Assembly (NCBI GenBank): GCA_949710005.1
Contig: OX453287.1
Span: 9,968,805-10,032,804, forward strand
Direction: 5' to 3'
Source of the DNA: Ricordea florida
Taxonomy: Eukaryota > Cnidaria > Anthozoa > Corallimorpharia > Ricordeidae
DNA length: 64,000 bases
Positions 55,282-62,281 of this stretch are shown in pieces; the stretch's first letter is position 1, and every line of letters begins with the position of its first letter. The position numbers and the translations under genes are program-made. The notes beneath the pieces are model-generated. The model saw nothing but the letters and a program-made list of their open reading frames with translations, ran no database searches and was not told the DNA's origin.

Positions 55282-56218
55282 CCTGTAATTCTTCCCTTAC
55301 AAACCCTCGTCTTGGACCATCCACTAAATAATATAAAACTGGTTGATTAGGTGAAACTGTACTTCTAGAAATATAATAAATCTTAATACTCCAAATAGGA
55401 TCAGTAGCTCTTCTTATTTCACCACCTTCAAGCTCACCGGGAAATAACAAATATCTAACTTTAACACCAGGTAGTATCCTAACCTCATAAAGCCCAACAA
55501 CTCGATTATACTTTTTAGGTTCAATATCAACCTCTTTCATTCTTATAACATCATCAGGTTCTTTACCAGTTATTCTAGTTGGTGTATTATTCAAAGTTTT
55601 CAAAATATATGGTAATCGTTTCACCCATACTCTTGATCTTTCATTTCCAACCATTTCTTGTGCATATTGATGACTAAATAATCTTTCACCCAATATTCTG
55701 TTTGCGTTTTCTACAAATGCTTGAGCTCTATGATTTCCAGCTTCACTTATTTGTATTTTTACATTATGATAATTCATAAGTTTTGAAACTTCACCCATAA
55801 ATTCTTTTCCAGGATCAACCATTAATGTTTTGGGATATTTTAATTTTCTAGAATATATTTTTTCAAAAGCATTTGAAATTTCTCGACTTTCTTTTGAGGT
55901 TAATGGCTCAGCATCTTTGTATCTTGAGGCGACATCAACCACAACTAATGCATATTTATATGTTTTTCTCCCAACTCTATCATGTGGTAAAAATAATAAA
56001 TCTGCTTGGTGAATCTGATTAGGTTTATCCACAGTCCAGTGTGGTCTTGGAATATATTTTGGGGGTGGTAGATAGATTTGCCATAAAGCCTGTTTCTCAA
56101 GCCATCTTTTAGCCTCATATTCGCTTACTTTTGCTTTATCAGCTAATTTATGGATTGCAGAATATCCTTTCCAATATCCCAAAGTTGAATAATATATTTT
56201 TGATAGGGTAGAACTCAT
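55232..56218 (-). CDS. Retroviral-type DDE integrase of the element
   Basis: ATG 56,218, 328 residues. Residues 1-60 are an N-terminal helical domain (YSAIHKLADKAKVSEYEAKR). The catalytic core has HQADLLFLP (D73), KTLMVDPGKEFMG (D135) and HRAQAFVENANRILG (E170), with 34 residues between the second D and the E; YKYALVVVDVASRY is the usual beta-strand region. The C-terminus ends in a small beta domain and FVREELQVIPYD, corresponding to the EELQ segment that precedes the chromodomain in classical Polinton integrases, but no chromodomain follows. The enzyme would join element ends to host DNA with a short duplication. The gene is intact, its tail overlaps the polymerase tail by 50 bases, and it shares a 34-bp intergenic region with the divergent capsid gene. 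Confidence 0.92.
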   Translation of the reverse strand: MSSTLSKIYYSTLGYWKGYSAIHKLADKAKVSEYEAKRWLEKQALWQIYLPPPKYIPRPHWTVDKPNQIHQADLLFLPHDRVGRKTYKYALVVVDVASRYKDAEPLTSKESREISNAFEKIYSRKLKYPKTLMVDPGKEFMGEVSKLMNYHNVKIQISEAGNHRAQAFVENANRILGERLFSHQYAQEMVGNERSRVWVKRLPYILKTLNNTPTRITGKEPDDVIRMKEVDIEPKKYNRVVGLYEVRILPGVKVRYLLFPGELEGGEIRRATDPIWSIKIYYISRSTVSPNQPVLYYLVDGPRRGFVREELQVIPYDTELPPDSVLEK

Positions 56219-56225
56219 TTAAAGA
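56218..56225 (+). promoter_or_regulatory. TTTAAAGA motif before the capsid-type gene
   Basis: TTTAAAGA 35 bases before ATG 56,253; its first base is also the A of the integrase start codon on the other strand. Confidence 0.55.
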
Positions 56226-56252
56226 TTAACCAAAGTATCTTATAAATCAAAT

Positions 56253-57515
56253 ATGACGTCTGAAAAAATTAATCCAAATAGAATTCCACGAGAGCCATTT
56301 GGTTTGAAAGCAGAATCAACAATGAATCGAATTACTCTCAATCCATCCTCAGCCAGTCCTGGAGAAACATTATATATAAATATTCCAAAACTTTCTGAGA
56401 ATTTAGTGATTGTACCAGGAAGTGTATCTCTACTATTTGATTTAGATGTAGATGGGCATGCTAATAATACACTTGTGAATAATGTAGGCAGTAATCTTGT
56501 ATCTAGATTAAGGGTTCTTTTTGGAGGTGAAACATTACAGGATACTCAAAGATATGATCTATTTCAAACCTATCACGACTTATTCTTAACAGATGAAGAA
56601 CGTGAAGATAGATTAAAACAAGGCATTTCCTCAGTAAACATGAGAAAACTTAGAACAAAAGCAGGTGATGGGAAAACACAAGATACAAAGGAAGTGGATC
56701 TTTCAAAAGTACATAACACTAAGTATCGCATACCAATAAACCACCCTATTCTAAACGATCATGGGGTTTTCTATCCAAAGGCACTAGATAATCATCTAAT
56801 CTTTGAGATTACACTTGCTCCAGTTAATGATATTGTTGTTTATTCTGACACTACTAAGACTCCATCTTATTCAATCAAAAACCTTGAGTTAGAATATTCT
56901 TCAATTTCAAGTGAATACTTGGCTCGTGAGGCTCAGGCTGCTTATCAAGTTGGTAAAGGATTCTTTTATGAAAATGTCACTCTACACAAAACTTTTACCT
57001 TTTCCATAGGCGGTGATGGTGTTATAAATCAACATATTAATCTACCCAGAAGATCAATGACGGGGATATTATGTTTGTTTACATTACCAACTGCAGCAGG
57101 AGCACGTAACTCTGAGAATTTTTACAATCCAGGTATCACCTCGATTAATATAGATGTTGATGGTGTTCCAAATCGTTTATACTCTAAAGGAATGATACCA
57201 TCAGATCTCTGGGAGTCGGTGAAGAAACGTTTTGGGAGAGAGACTGGTCACTCCCGTTGGTCTGATTCCTCCCGCTGGTCGGTAAAGGAAAAGGATTTTT
57301 ATGCTGATAAGTTTGCTCTTTGGGTTGATATGAGAACACACCCTGATAATGGTATTCATGGTGGAGGTCTAGCATTAAACAATACACAAGATGGTGTAAA
57401 ACTAGAAATTAAAAGAAAACAAAGTGGAACTGGAACTATAACCTGTCATATGTTTGTTGTGGCTGATGCAATGATGGAGATTATGAATTCAAGTTTGCGG
57501 TCTATTAAGTACTAA
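56253..57515 (+). CDS. Putative major capsid protein (double jelly-roll type), 420 aa
   Basis: ATG 56,253, intact. Predominantly beta-strand pattern without membrane segments: MNRITLNPSSASPGE, then LYINIPKLSENLVIVPGS, SLLFDLDV, RLRVLFGGETL and YRIPINHPIL; in the second half FFYENVTLHKTFTFSI, DGVPNRLYSKGMIP and FALWVDMRTHPD, ending IMNSSLRSIKY. Position directly before the packaging ATPase, length and strand pattern fit a capsid protein, and close relatives recur as multicopy genes in cnidarian genomes. The double jelly-roll assignment is inference from context, since such proteins hardly share sequence motifs. Three lines of GC-rich hairpin sequence follow its stop. Confidence 0.6.
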   Translation: MTSEKINPNRIPREPFGLKAESTMNRITLNPSSASPGETLYINIPKLSENLVIVPGSVSLLFDLDVDGHANNTLVNNVGSNLVSRLRVLFGGETLQDTQRYDLFQTYHDLFLTDEEREDRLKQGISSVNMRKLRTKAGDGKTQDTKEVDLSKVHNTKYRIPINHPILNDHGVFYPKALDNHLIFEITLAPVNDIVVYSDTTKTPSYSIKNLELEYSSISSEYLAREAQAAYQVGKGFFYENVTLHKTFTFSIGGDGVINQHINLPRRSMTGILCLFTLPTAAGARNSENFYNPGITSINIDVDGVPNRLYSKGMIPSDLWESVKKRFGRETGHSRWSDSSRWSVKEKDFYADKFALWVDMRTHPDNGIHGGGLALNNTQDGVKLEIKRKQSGTGTITCHMFVVADAMMEIMNSSLRSIKY

Positions 57516-57535
57516 AACCCTCTAGACACGCGATC

Positions 57536-57562
57536 GGGCGGAGCCCTCCCCAGCGAAGCTGG
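57536..57562 (+). terminator. Pair of triloop hairpins after the capsid-type gene
   Basis: GGGC-GGA-GCCC (57,536-57,546) and CCAGC-GAA-GCTGG (57,550-57,562), starting 20 bases after the stop. GC-rich in an AT-rich element. Confidence 0.5.
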
Positions 57563-57594
57563 AAGCGACTTAAAAACTTATGTTATGATACAAG

Positions 57595-57602
57595 TCTAAA
57601 GA
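57595..57602 (+). promoter_or_regulatory. TCTAAAGA motif before the packaging ATPase
   Basis: TCTAAAGA 29 bases before ATG 57,624. Confidence 0.55.
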
Positions 57603-57623
57603 CCAACATACGTTGAAAAAATT

Positions 57624-58247
57624 ATGGAAGAATTACGAGAAAAAATACCATTCCATTGTATCATAACTGGACCAACAAATTGTGGTAAAACAAAGTATAT
57701 CATTGATCAATTAAGAGGACCATTCCTAAAAATTTTCGGTTACATTTTTTTAATATGCCCGACTTATTCTAAAAATAAAACATATCATAATTTTGCAAAT
57801 AAAGATAAACGTTTCTATGTATGCTCCCCCGATTCAAGTAACATTGATGAGATTGATGAATTGTTAACTGCTTGTCAAACTTTATTTTCTGGAACAAATA
57901 CATTAATAATTTTAGATGATTGTGCTGTTTCGAATGATCTTAAGAAACGATCTAATAAGTTTATAGATTTAGCATTCTCTGGAAGACATCATGGTTTATC
58001 AGTGTGGGTTCTAACTCAACAGTTAACATCCATAGCAAAACCATTCCGTGAAAATGTAGCTTGTGTTGTTTCATTCCATAATCCATCACAGAAAGGTATG
58101 AAGATGCTTTTAGAAGATTATGGGGGTGATTTAGACTCTGAAACTAGTAAAAAGTTTGTACAACTCCTGAAAACTGAAAAATATTCTAGACTTTGTTTAT
58201 CTTTACGTCACCCATTTAATTGCTATTTGGAGATACCTTCGGGGTAG
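57624..58247 (+). CDS. Genome-packaging ATPase (A32/FtsK-HerA-like)
   Basis: ATG 57,624, 207 residues, about the usual size for Polinton and virophage packaging ATPases. Walker A is GPTNCGKTK (residues 16-24), Walker B is TLIILDDCAV with D98-D99, and a conserved SGRHHGLSVWVLTQQL segment (about 117-132) supplies the sensor glutamine. Residues after about 130 hold an arginine-bearing strand (PFRENVACVVSF). It would drive DNA into the capsid made by the preceding gene. No N-terminal zinc finger, unlike the ATPase of the short Polinton at 37,292, and the two proteins share little beyond the catalytic motifs, so they belong to different lineages. The gene is intact. Confidence 0.9.
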   Translation: MEELREKIPFHCIITGPTNCGKTKYIIDQLRGPFLKIFGYIFLICPTYSKNKTYHNFANKDKRFYVCSPDSSNIDEIDELLTACQTLFSGTNTLIILDDCAVSNDLKKRSNKFIDLAFSGRHHGLSVWVLTQQLTSIAKPFRENVACVVSFHNPSQKGMKMLLEDYGGDLDSETSKKFVQLLKTEKYSRLCLSLRHPFNCYLEIPSG

Positions 58248-58251
58248 GCTT

Positions 58252-58274
58252 CACTTCGTGGGAGGGCTTTGCCC
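58252..58274 (+). terminator. Triloop hairpins after the packaging ATPase
   Basis: CAC-TTC-GTG (58,252-58,260) and GGGC-TTT-GCCC (58,264-58,274), just after the stop at 58,245-58,247. Confidence 0.5.
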
Positions 58275-58275
58275 G

Positions 58276-58283
58276 TTTAAAGA
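58276..58283 (+). promoter_or_regulatory. TTTAAAGA motif before the 181-residue gene
   Basis: TTTAAAGA 34 bases before ATG 58,310, two bases after the hairpin. Confidence 0.55.
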
Positions 58284-58309
58284 CCTAGCAGTAGAAAGAA
58301 AATTGCAAG

Positions 58310-58855
58310 ATGACAGAAGTTGAAGATTATATTAGTGATGTAAAAGATGAGGTAAAAAATGAGGTAAAAGATGATAATGAACTTGAAATAAAACAAGAAT
58401 CACTAGCTATTCTCGCAGCTCTTGGAACCACAAAGGAATATTTAGGTGTTGATATGAGTCTAGGTGATATAAAAAAATTATCAGTTAAAGATGTTGAAAA
58501 ATATTATAATCGGTACCAAGCAGTATTAGGTAAGAAAATTAATGGTGGGTTAGTAGATTCATCTCTTCAATTAATTTCTAAAGTTATTTCTTACATGGTT
58601 CCTGTAGATGATATAAAAGCTCTTTGTGATGATTTGAAAAATGATGATTTAGTTAATCGTGAACTAACAAACATTGTAGGCCTCTTAGCATTGAAAGCGG
58701 GAAGATTGGCAGCACTTGCTAGTGGACTATTCCAGGTTGCTAAGCATGTTAAAATAGGTAAAATACAAGAGGTTCAAAGGAATGAATCAAATAATGTTAG
58801 CACAACTGAGCAGGGTACTAAGCAATCTATTGATGGGTATGATACTGTTTACTAA
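58310..58855 (+). CDS. Helical protein of unknown function, 181 aa
   Basis: ATG 58,310. Residues 1-28 are acidic repeats (DVKDEVKNEVKDDNELEIK). The middle is helical, with two amphipathic to hydrophobic stretches (SLQLISKVISYMVP, about 82-95; LTNIVGLLALKAGRLAALA, about 118-136). The tail is polar. No recognised domain; not clearly transmembrane. It is the first of a run of small genes between the ATPase and the 516-residue protein, where Polinton-like viruses keep minor virion proteins, so a structural or internal virion role is plausible. Confidence 0.6.
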   Translation: MTEVEDYISDVKDEVKNEVKDDNELEIKQESLAILAALGTTKEYLGVDMSLGDIKKLSVKDVEKYYNRYQAVLGKKINGGLVDSSLQLISKVISYMVPVDDIKALCDDLKNDDLVNRELTNIVGLLALKAGRLAALASGLFQVAKHVKIGKIQEVQRNESNNVSTTEQGTKQSIDGYDTVY

Positions 58856-58894
58856 TAATGATGTTATTTTATTTTACATATCAATCCTAAGAGG

Positions 58895-58902
58895 TCTAAA
58901 GA
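58895..58902 (+). promoter_or_regulatory. TCTAAAGA motif before the 154-residue gene
   Basis: TCTAAAGA 30 bases before ATG 58,925. The upstream in-frame ATG at 58,910 would leave only 15 bases, so 58,925 is preferred. Confidence 0.55.
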
Positions 58903-58924
58903 TTTATTAATGATATGTAAAATA

Positions 58925-59389
58925 ATGTCTGAAGAAGTAGAAGAGCAAATTACTAGGGATCCACCAAAAGAAGAACAAAAAACAGCAAATAATGTTTCAA
59001 AAAAGAAAGACCCTAAAAAGGTTGCTGCTGGTAAAAAATTAGCTGAATATAATAAAAAAGCAAAAGAAGCATTAGCTAGGGAGCAAATTAGAGCTGCGGA
59101 ACAAATGAAACAGGAAGAAGAACAAAATTCAAATGAAGGAGAAAATACAAAGGCTTGGCTTCCAGAGCTATCTTTTACTACTGTATTATCCATTATTGGA
59201 ATAGGGTTTACAGCGTTTGATATGTTTATGAGATACCGACAAAGTAATTATGATAAAAACAGAATAAATGATTGTTCTACAGTATCACAAGTTACAACTA
59301 ATGTTTCAAAAATTCCTATACCACAAACACCAACCACACAAATTCCAAAATCTGTAGGACCAGTTTCGATGAAAATGGGAATGATATGA
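58925..59389 (+). CDS. Single-pass membrane protein with basic coiled coil, 154 aa
   Basis: Start chosen at 58,925 because of the motif spacing. Residues 1-75 are a highly charged helix (KKKDPKKVAAGKKLAEYNKK, ALAREQIRAAEQMKQEEEQ), about 83-102 a membrane segment (TTVLSIIGIGFTAFDMFM), and the tail is Thr/Pro-rich (PIPQTPTTQIPKSVGP). No family recognised. A small virion or membrane-associated protein is the likely role given the neighbours. Confidence 0.6.
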   Translation: MSEEVEEQITRDPPKEEQKTANNVSKKKDPKKVAAGKKLAEYNKKAKEALAREQIRAAEQMKQEEEQNSNEGENTKAWLPELSFTTVLSIIGIGFTAFDMFMRYRQSNYDKNRINDCSTVSQVTTNVSKIPIPQTPTTQIPKSVGPVSMKMGMI

Positions 59390-59404
59390 GTATGTATGAT
59401 GTGA

Positions 59405-59412
59405 TTTAAAGA
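59405..59412 (+). promoter_or_regulatory. TTTAAAGA motif before the 72-residue gene
   Basis: TTTAAAGA followed by TTTCTTACTG, 33 bases before ATG 59,438; the same extended sequence TAAAGATTTCTTACT recurs at 60,096. Confidence 0.6.
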
Positions 59413-59437
59413 TTTCTTACTGATACAGTAAAAAATT

Positions 59438-59656
59438 ATGTCATCCGAAAACAAACTTGTGAAAACTGTTACTGATTCTGCAGTTCTTATAGGATTAGCA
59501 GCTGGTGTTGGTTATGTAGCTAAAAAGGTTATGAAAGAATCATTTTTGAATGATCCATCCTCAAGTATTACAAATTATGCTAAATGGGTTGCTGTACTTT
59601 CCGGTAGTATGTATCTAAAAACATATTTAGAGGATCAAAAGATTTTACCAAATTAA
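59438..59656 (+). CDS. Small two-segment membrane protein, 72 aa
   Basis: ATG 59,438. Hydrophobic segments at about 14-28 (SAVLIGLAAGVGYVA) and 47-62 (YAKWVAVLSGSMYLKT), joined by a polar loop. No family recognised. The following gene starts three bases after its stop, so the two are probably on one transcript. Confidence 0.6.
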   Translation: MSSENKLVKTVTDSAVLIGLAAGVGYVAKKVMKESFLNDPSSSITNYAKWVAVLSGSMYLKTYLEDQKILPN

Positions 59657-59659
59657 AAC

Positions 59660-60052
59660 ATGGCAGCAATAGCAATGATGTTAGGAGGAGCTATATTGAA
59701 TGCATCTGCATTCGTTGGTGGATCATATCTTGCAAAATATCTATCAGGTGATAAAACAGATACAGAAAAAATACGACATGATAAAGCATTAGAAAAATAT
59801 CAAAAAGATTATGCAGAATATCAGGAAAAAAGACAGAAATTAATCGATTGGAAAGTACAAAAAAAAGATGCAAAATATCAAGCATCACAAAACTTTTCAA
59901 AAACAGATGAAGCTTTTAAATTTTACAGTCAAATGCATGAACCAAAATTTTCAGATTATTATAGACCAAGCGAAAATCAAAAGAAAGGAGAAATAGCATA
60001 TGTGGGCATTGGTATGTTATCGTTAGGTTATATAGTTAGTAAATTATTTTAG
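59660..60052 (+). CDS. Membrane protein with hydrophobic ends and charged middle, 130 aa
   Basis: ATG 59,660, three bases after the previous stop. Residues 1-28 are hydrophobic (MAAIAMMLGGAILNASAFVG), 30-105 a charged helix (KIRHDKALEKYQKDYAEYQE), and 110-130 hydrophobic (GEIAYVGIGMLSLGYIVSKL). No good motif of its own, only a weak TCAAAAGA 25 bases upstream, so it probably depends on the promoter of the 72-residue gene. Function unknown. Confidence 0.55.
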   Translation: MAAIAMMLGGAILNASAFVGGSYLAKYLSGDKTDTEKIRHDKALEKYQKDYAEYQEKRQKLIDWKVQKKDAKYQASQNFSKTDEAFKFYSQMHEPKFSDYYRPSENQKKGEIAYVGIGMLSLGYIVSKLF

Positions 60053-60064
60053 GTAATTGTATGT

Positions 60065-60085
60065 TCCGCAGATTTGCTTCGCGGA
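60065..60085 (+). terminator. Hairpin after the 130-residue gene
   Basis: TCCGC (60,065-60,069) pairs with GCGGA (60,081-60,085); the loop includes GC-TTC-GC. Confidence 0.4.
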
Positions 60086-60094
60086 CCTAAGGGG

Positions 60095-60102
60095 TCTAAA
60101 GA
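60095..60102 (+). promoter_or_regulatory. TCTAAAGA motif before the 323-residue gene
   Basis: TCTAAAGATTTCTTACTAAT begins 32 bases before ATG 60,127. Confidence 0.6.
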
Positions 60103-60126
60103 TTTCTTACTAATTGGTAAAAAATC

Positions 60127-61098
60127 ATGGCAGAAGGAGGATATTTACCAGAAGATTTAGATCCAACTGGACTAAATGAATCAAAAGATGATGATGATGG
60201 TGGTAATAATGATACAATTTATTTATCCCCAAAAACATCAACCTCTATTCCAACTTACCCCGATGATGAGATGGCAGAAACTTCATTTGGCGGTGTTGAT
60301 GAAAAAACGGGGTTGTTAGATGATTATGAAGATAATTTGAATGATACTGAAAAAGAAATAAAAAGATACTATCCTAGAGCAAAATTTAAAAGTTTTATAA
60401 CATTTTTAAAAGATATTGGGGCGGGAATAAAATTACCTGCTGTTAGATTGAACAGAGAAAAAGCTGCTGAATATGTTCTTTTTAATGGCGAATTTAAAAA
60501 TTTTAAAACTAACTCTAAAAAATTTTCTTCTTTTGAATTAAAAAATTCTTTAGGTCCAAGAGCAGAAGAAATTTTAGAAGAAAATAATCGTGAGATTGAT
60601 AAGATAAAAGAATTACAAAACAAAAAGAAGGAGGAGAAAAAATTCCTTGAGGATAAACCACTTAACACTCCTGAGGAAAGTAACCGAATAGATACTTTAG
60701 ATAGAGAAATTGCTGAGGATGATGAAGAAATAGCAAACCGTGAGATAGAGAATGAGGGGATACAAAATAGAATGTCATTACGTGACCGTTTGAAGGCTAT
60801 ATTCAAAAAGTATGGTTTTACAGTCTTTGCTGTTATTAGTGCAGTTAGCGTTATAATTGGTGTTATAGTTTCTAATCTTTCTAAAGGTCTAACAACATTA
60901 GGTAAAGGTATTGGTAATGGTTTAAAAACTATAGGTAAAAAACTGGGTGAAATATTACCAGGAATGATTGGTGCAATAGTTAGCTTCCTATTCAAAACAG
61001 CTGGCGAGGTTATTGGATTTTTGGGTAAGAATGCTTGGCTGTTAATAATGGCAGTAGTTCTATATTTTGTGGAACAGTTTAAAAAGAAAAGTAAATAG
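60127..61098 (+). CDS. Coiled-coil membrane protein, 323 aa
   Basis: ATG 60,127. Residues 1-80 are acidic and disordered, 85-140 basic (RAKFKSFITFLKD), 145-215 a coiled coil (REIDKIKELQNKKKEEKKFL, REIAEDDEEIANREIE). The C-terminal third is membrane-seeking: FTVFAVISAVSVIIGVIV (231-248), a glycine/lysine amphipathic stretch (GKGIGNGLKTIGKKLGEI) and AWLLIMAVVLYFVEQF (303-318). The amphipathic glycine repeats resemble membrane-lytic minor virion proteins. No database family is claimed. Confidence 0.6.
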   Translation: MAEGGYLPEDLDPTGLNESKDDDDGGNNDTIYLSPKTSTSIPTYPDDEMAETSFGGVDEKTGLLDDYEDNLNDTEKEIKRYYPRAKFKSFITFLKDIGAGIKLPAVRLNREKAAEYVLFNGEFKNFKTNSKKFSSFELKNSLGPRAEEILEENNREIDKIKELQNKKKEEKKFLEDKPLNTPEESNRIDTLDREIAEDDEEIANREIENEGIQNRMSLRDRLKAIFKKYGFTVFAVISAVSVIIGVIVSNLSKGLTTLGKGIGNGLKTIGKKLGEILPGMIGAIVSFLFKTAGEVIGFLGKNAWLLIMAVVLYFVEQFKKKSK

Positions 61099-61116
61099 AT
61101 CTAAAAATAAAAAAAA

Positions 61117-61518
61117 ATGGATTGTCGATGTAATGATGATATAATAACTTTTTTATCCATAACAATGTTAACTACAGAAACAACAATTTATCTAGATCCA
61201 CCATTATATAATGTAAAAGAGATACAAATGCTAGATTTTTCTGGTACTAATGCAAAATCTGAAAATCCTTTGTACTTAATGTGTGATCTTATTGAACCAA
61301 AGTCTTCATATTACAATCGTATACCTGGTAGTGGAAATTTGGAACTCAACCCCTCTCAACTACTAGCTGTTATTCCTTCTAAAAAGTACCCAATTTTAAG
61401 AATCACAAAAACCAAAAATCCTGTTAATAACTTTAAATTATGGATTCTTGATAAAAATGGAACAAAGATAATTTCTAATACAGTTCGCATTCGTATCAAT
61501 TTAAAGATAACATGTTGA
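61117..61518 (+). CDS. Small beta-rich protein, possible minor capsid/penton-type, 133 aa
   Basis: ATG 61,117, with an alternative start at 61,165 (MLTTETTIYLDPP) that would remove an odd cysteine-rich leader. The pattern is beta strands and turns: YLDPPLYNVKEIQMLDFSG, then LYLMCDLIEPKSSYYN, LLAVIPSKKYPILRI and FKLWILDKNGT. A short beta-rich protein with a (Y/H)xxCDLI block followed by LAVI resembles structural proteins of other cnidarian Polintons; a penton-like single jelly roll is possible but unproven. A TCTAAAAA lies 17 bases before the ATG, a poorer fit than elsewhere. Confidence 0.5.
   Translation: MDCRCNDDIITFLSITMLTTETTIYLDPPLYNVKEIQMLDFSGTNAKSENPLYLMCDLIEPKSSYYNRIPGSGNLELNPSQLLAVIPSKKYPILRITKTKNPVNNFKLWILDKNGTKIISNTVRIRINLKITC
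61500..61507 (+). promoter_or_regulatory. TTTAAAGA motif before the 204-residue gene
   Basis: TTTAAAGA 29 bases before ATG 61,529, lying inside the last codons of the preceding gene. Confidence 0.5.
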
Positions 61519-61528
61519 GTAGTAAAAA

Positions 61529-62143
61529 ATGGGAGATTATAATGGCATATATCCACAATTGAATAATAATTCAGATCCAATCAATTTCAGACTTCAAAAA
61601 TCGAGTGAAGTATTACAAAATCTTGAAAGAGAGATTAAACATTATGAAGATGTAAGGAAAAAATACAATAGAGCAAGAGGAATACTTACAAAAATAAGTA
61701 TTTGTGGCGGAATGATTTCAGTTATTCTATCTGCAAGCGGCCTTGGAACTTCTCTTACTGGTTTTGGTGCTATTGTCGGTGTTCCCTTAGGTGTTGTTGG
61801 AGGAATTTTTGGTGGAGTATCTGTTATATTTGGCGCAATATCAAAAAGACTTTCAAATAAAGTTAGCAAACATGAACAGACTGCTTCCATAGCGAAATCA
61901 AAATTAAATACCATTAACGACTTGGTTTCAAAGGCTTTGAAAGATAATGTTATATCTGATCAAGAATTTTCCATAATTTTAGCAGAGTTGGAAAAGTTTC
62001 AAAAACTAAAACTAGAAGTTCGTCAAAAATTTAGGAGAGACACTGAAAAAAACTTAGACATGTCTCAGATAAGAAGAGAAGTTCGAGCAGATCTATTAAA
62101 AGAGTTAGTCAGAGAGCCCCAAAGGGGAACCACTCCAGCTTAG
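61529..62143 (+). CDS. Membrane-active glycine-rich protein (virion type), 204 aa
   Basis: ATG 61,529. Residues 24-50 form a helix, 51-104 a long Gly/Ala/Val/Ile region (GILTKISICGGMISVILSAS, GAIVGVPLGVVGGIFGGVSV), then a charged helix (SKHEQTASIAKSKLNTINDL, VISDQEFSIILAELEKF). Proteins with this hydrophobic glycine-rich hairpin followed by VISDxEF..IL.E are multicopy in cnidarian Polinton-like elements. A role in penetrating or anchoring to membranes is inferred from the sequence. Its stop codon lies within a hairpin. Confidence 0.6.
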   Translation: MGDYNGIYPQLNNNSDPINFRLQKSSEVLQNLEREIKHYEDVRKKYNRARGILTKISICGGMISVILSASGLGTSLTGFGAIVGVPLGVVGGIFGGVSVIFGAISKRLSNKVSKHEQTASIAKSKLNTINDLVSKALKDNVISDQEFSIILAELEKFQKLKLEVRQKFRRDTEKNLDMSQIRREVRADLLKELVREPQRGTTPA

Positions 62144-62161
62144 CTGGGGAGGGCTACGCCC
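62117..62161 (+). terminator. Three triloop hairpins at the end of the 204-residue gene
   Basis: CCCC-AAA-GGGG (62,117-62,127), CCAGC-TTA-GCTGG (62,135-62,147, includes the stop codon) and GGGC-TAC-GCCC (62,151-62,161). Confidence 0.55.
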
Positions 62162-62244
62162 GATCCCGCACATTAAAAATTTCATATGAGAGAACTGATG
62201 TAGGATGTAATTGTTTTGCAGGTATTAGAAAAGAGGTTATATAA

Positions 62245-62250
62245 TCTAAA
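62245..62250 (+). promoter_or_regulatory. TCTAAA(GG) motif before the 516-residue gene
   Basis: TCTAAAGG 37 bases before ATG 62,282; supports that ATG rather than the upstream TTG-led extension. Confidence 0.45.
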
Positions 62251-62281
62251 GGTTTTTCATCTTATTCTAAAAAGTAATAAA

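Noticed and set aside
60369..60995. 208-residue minus-strand frame
   Set aside because: Antisense shadow of the coiled-coil membrane protein gene.
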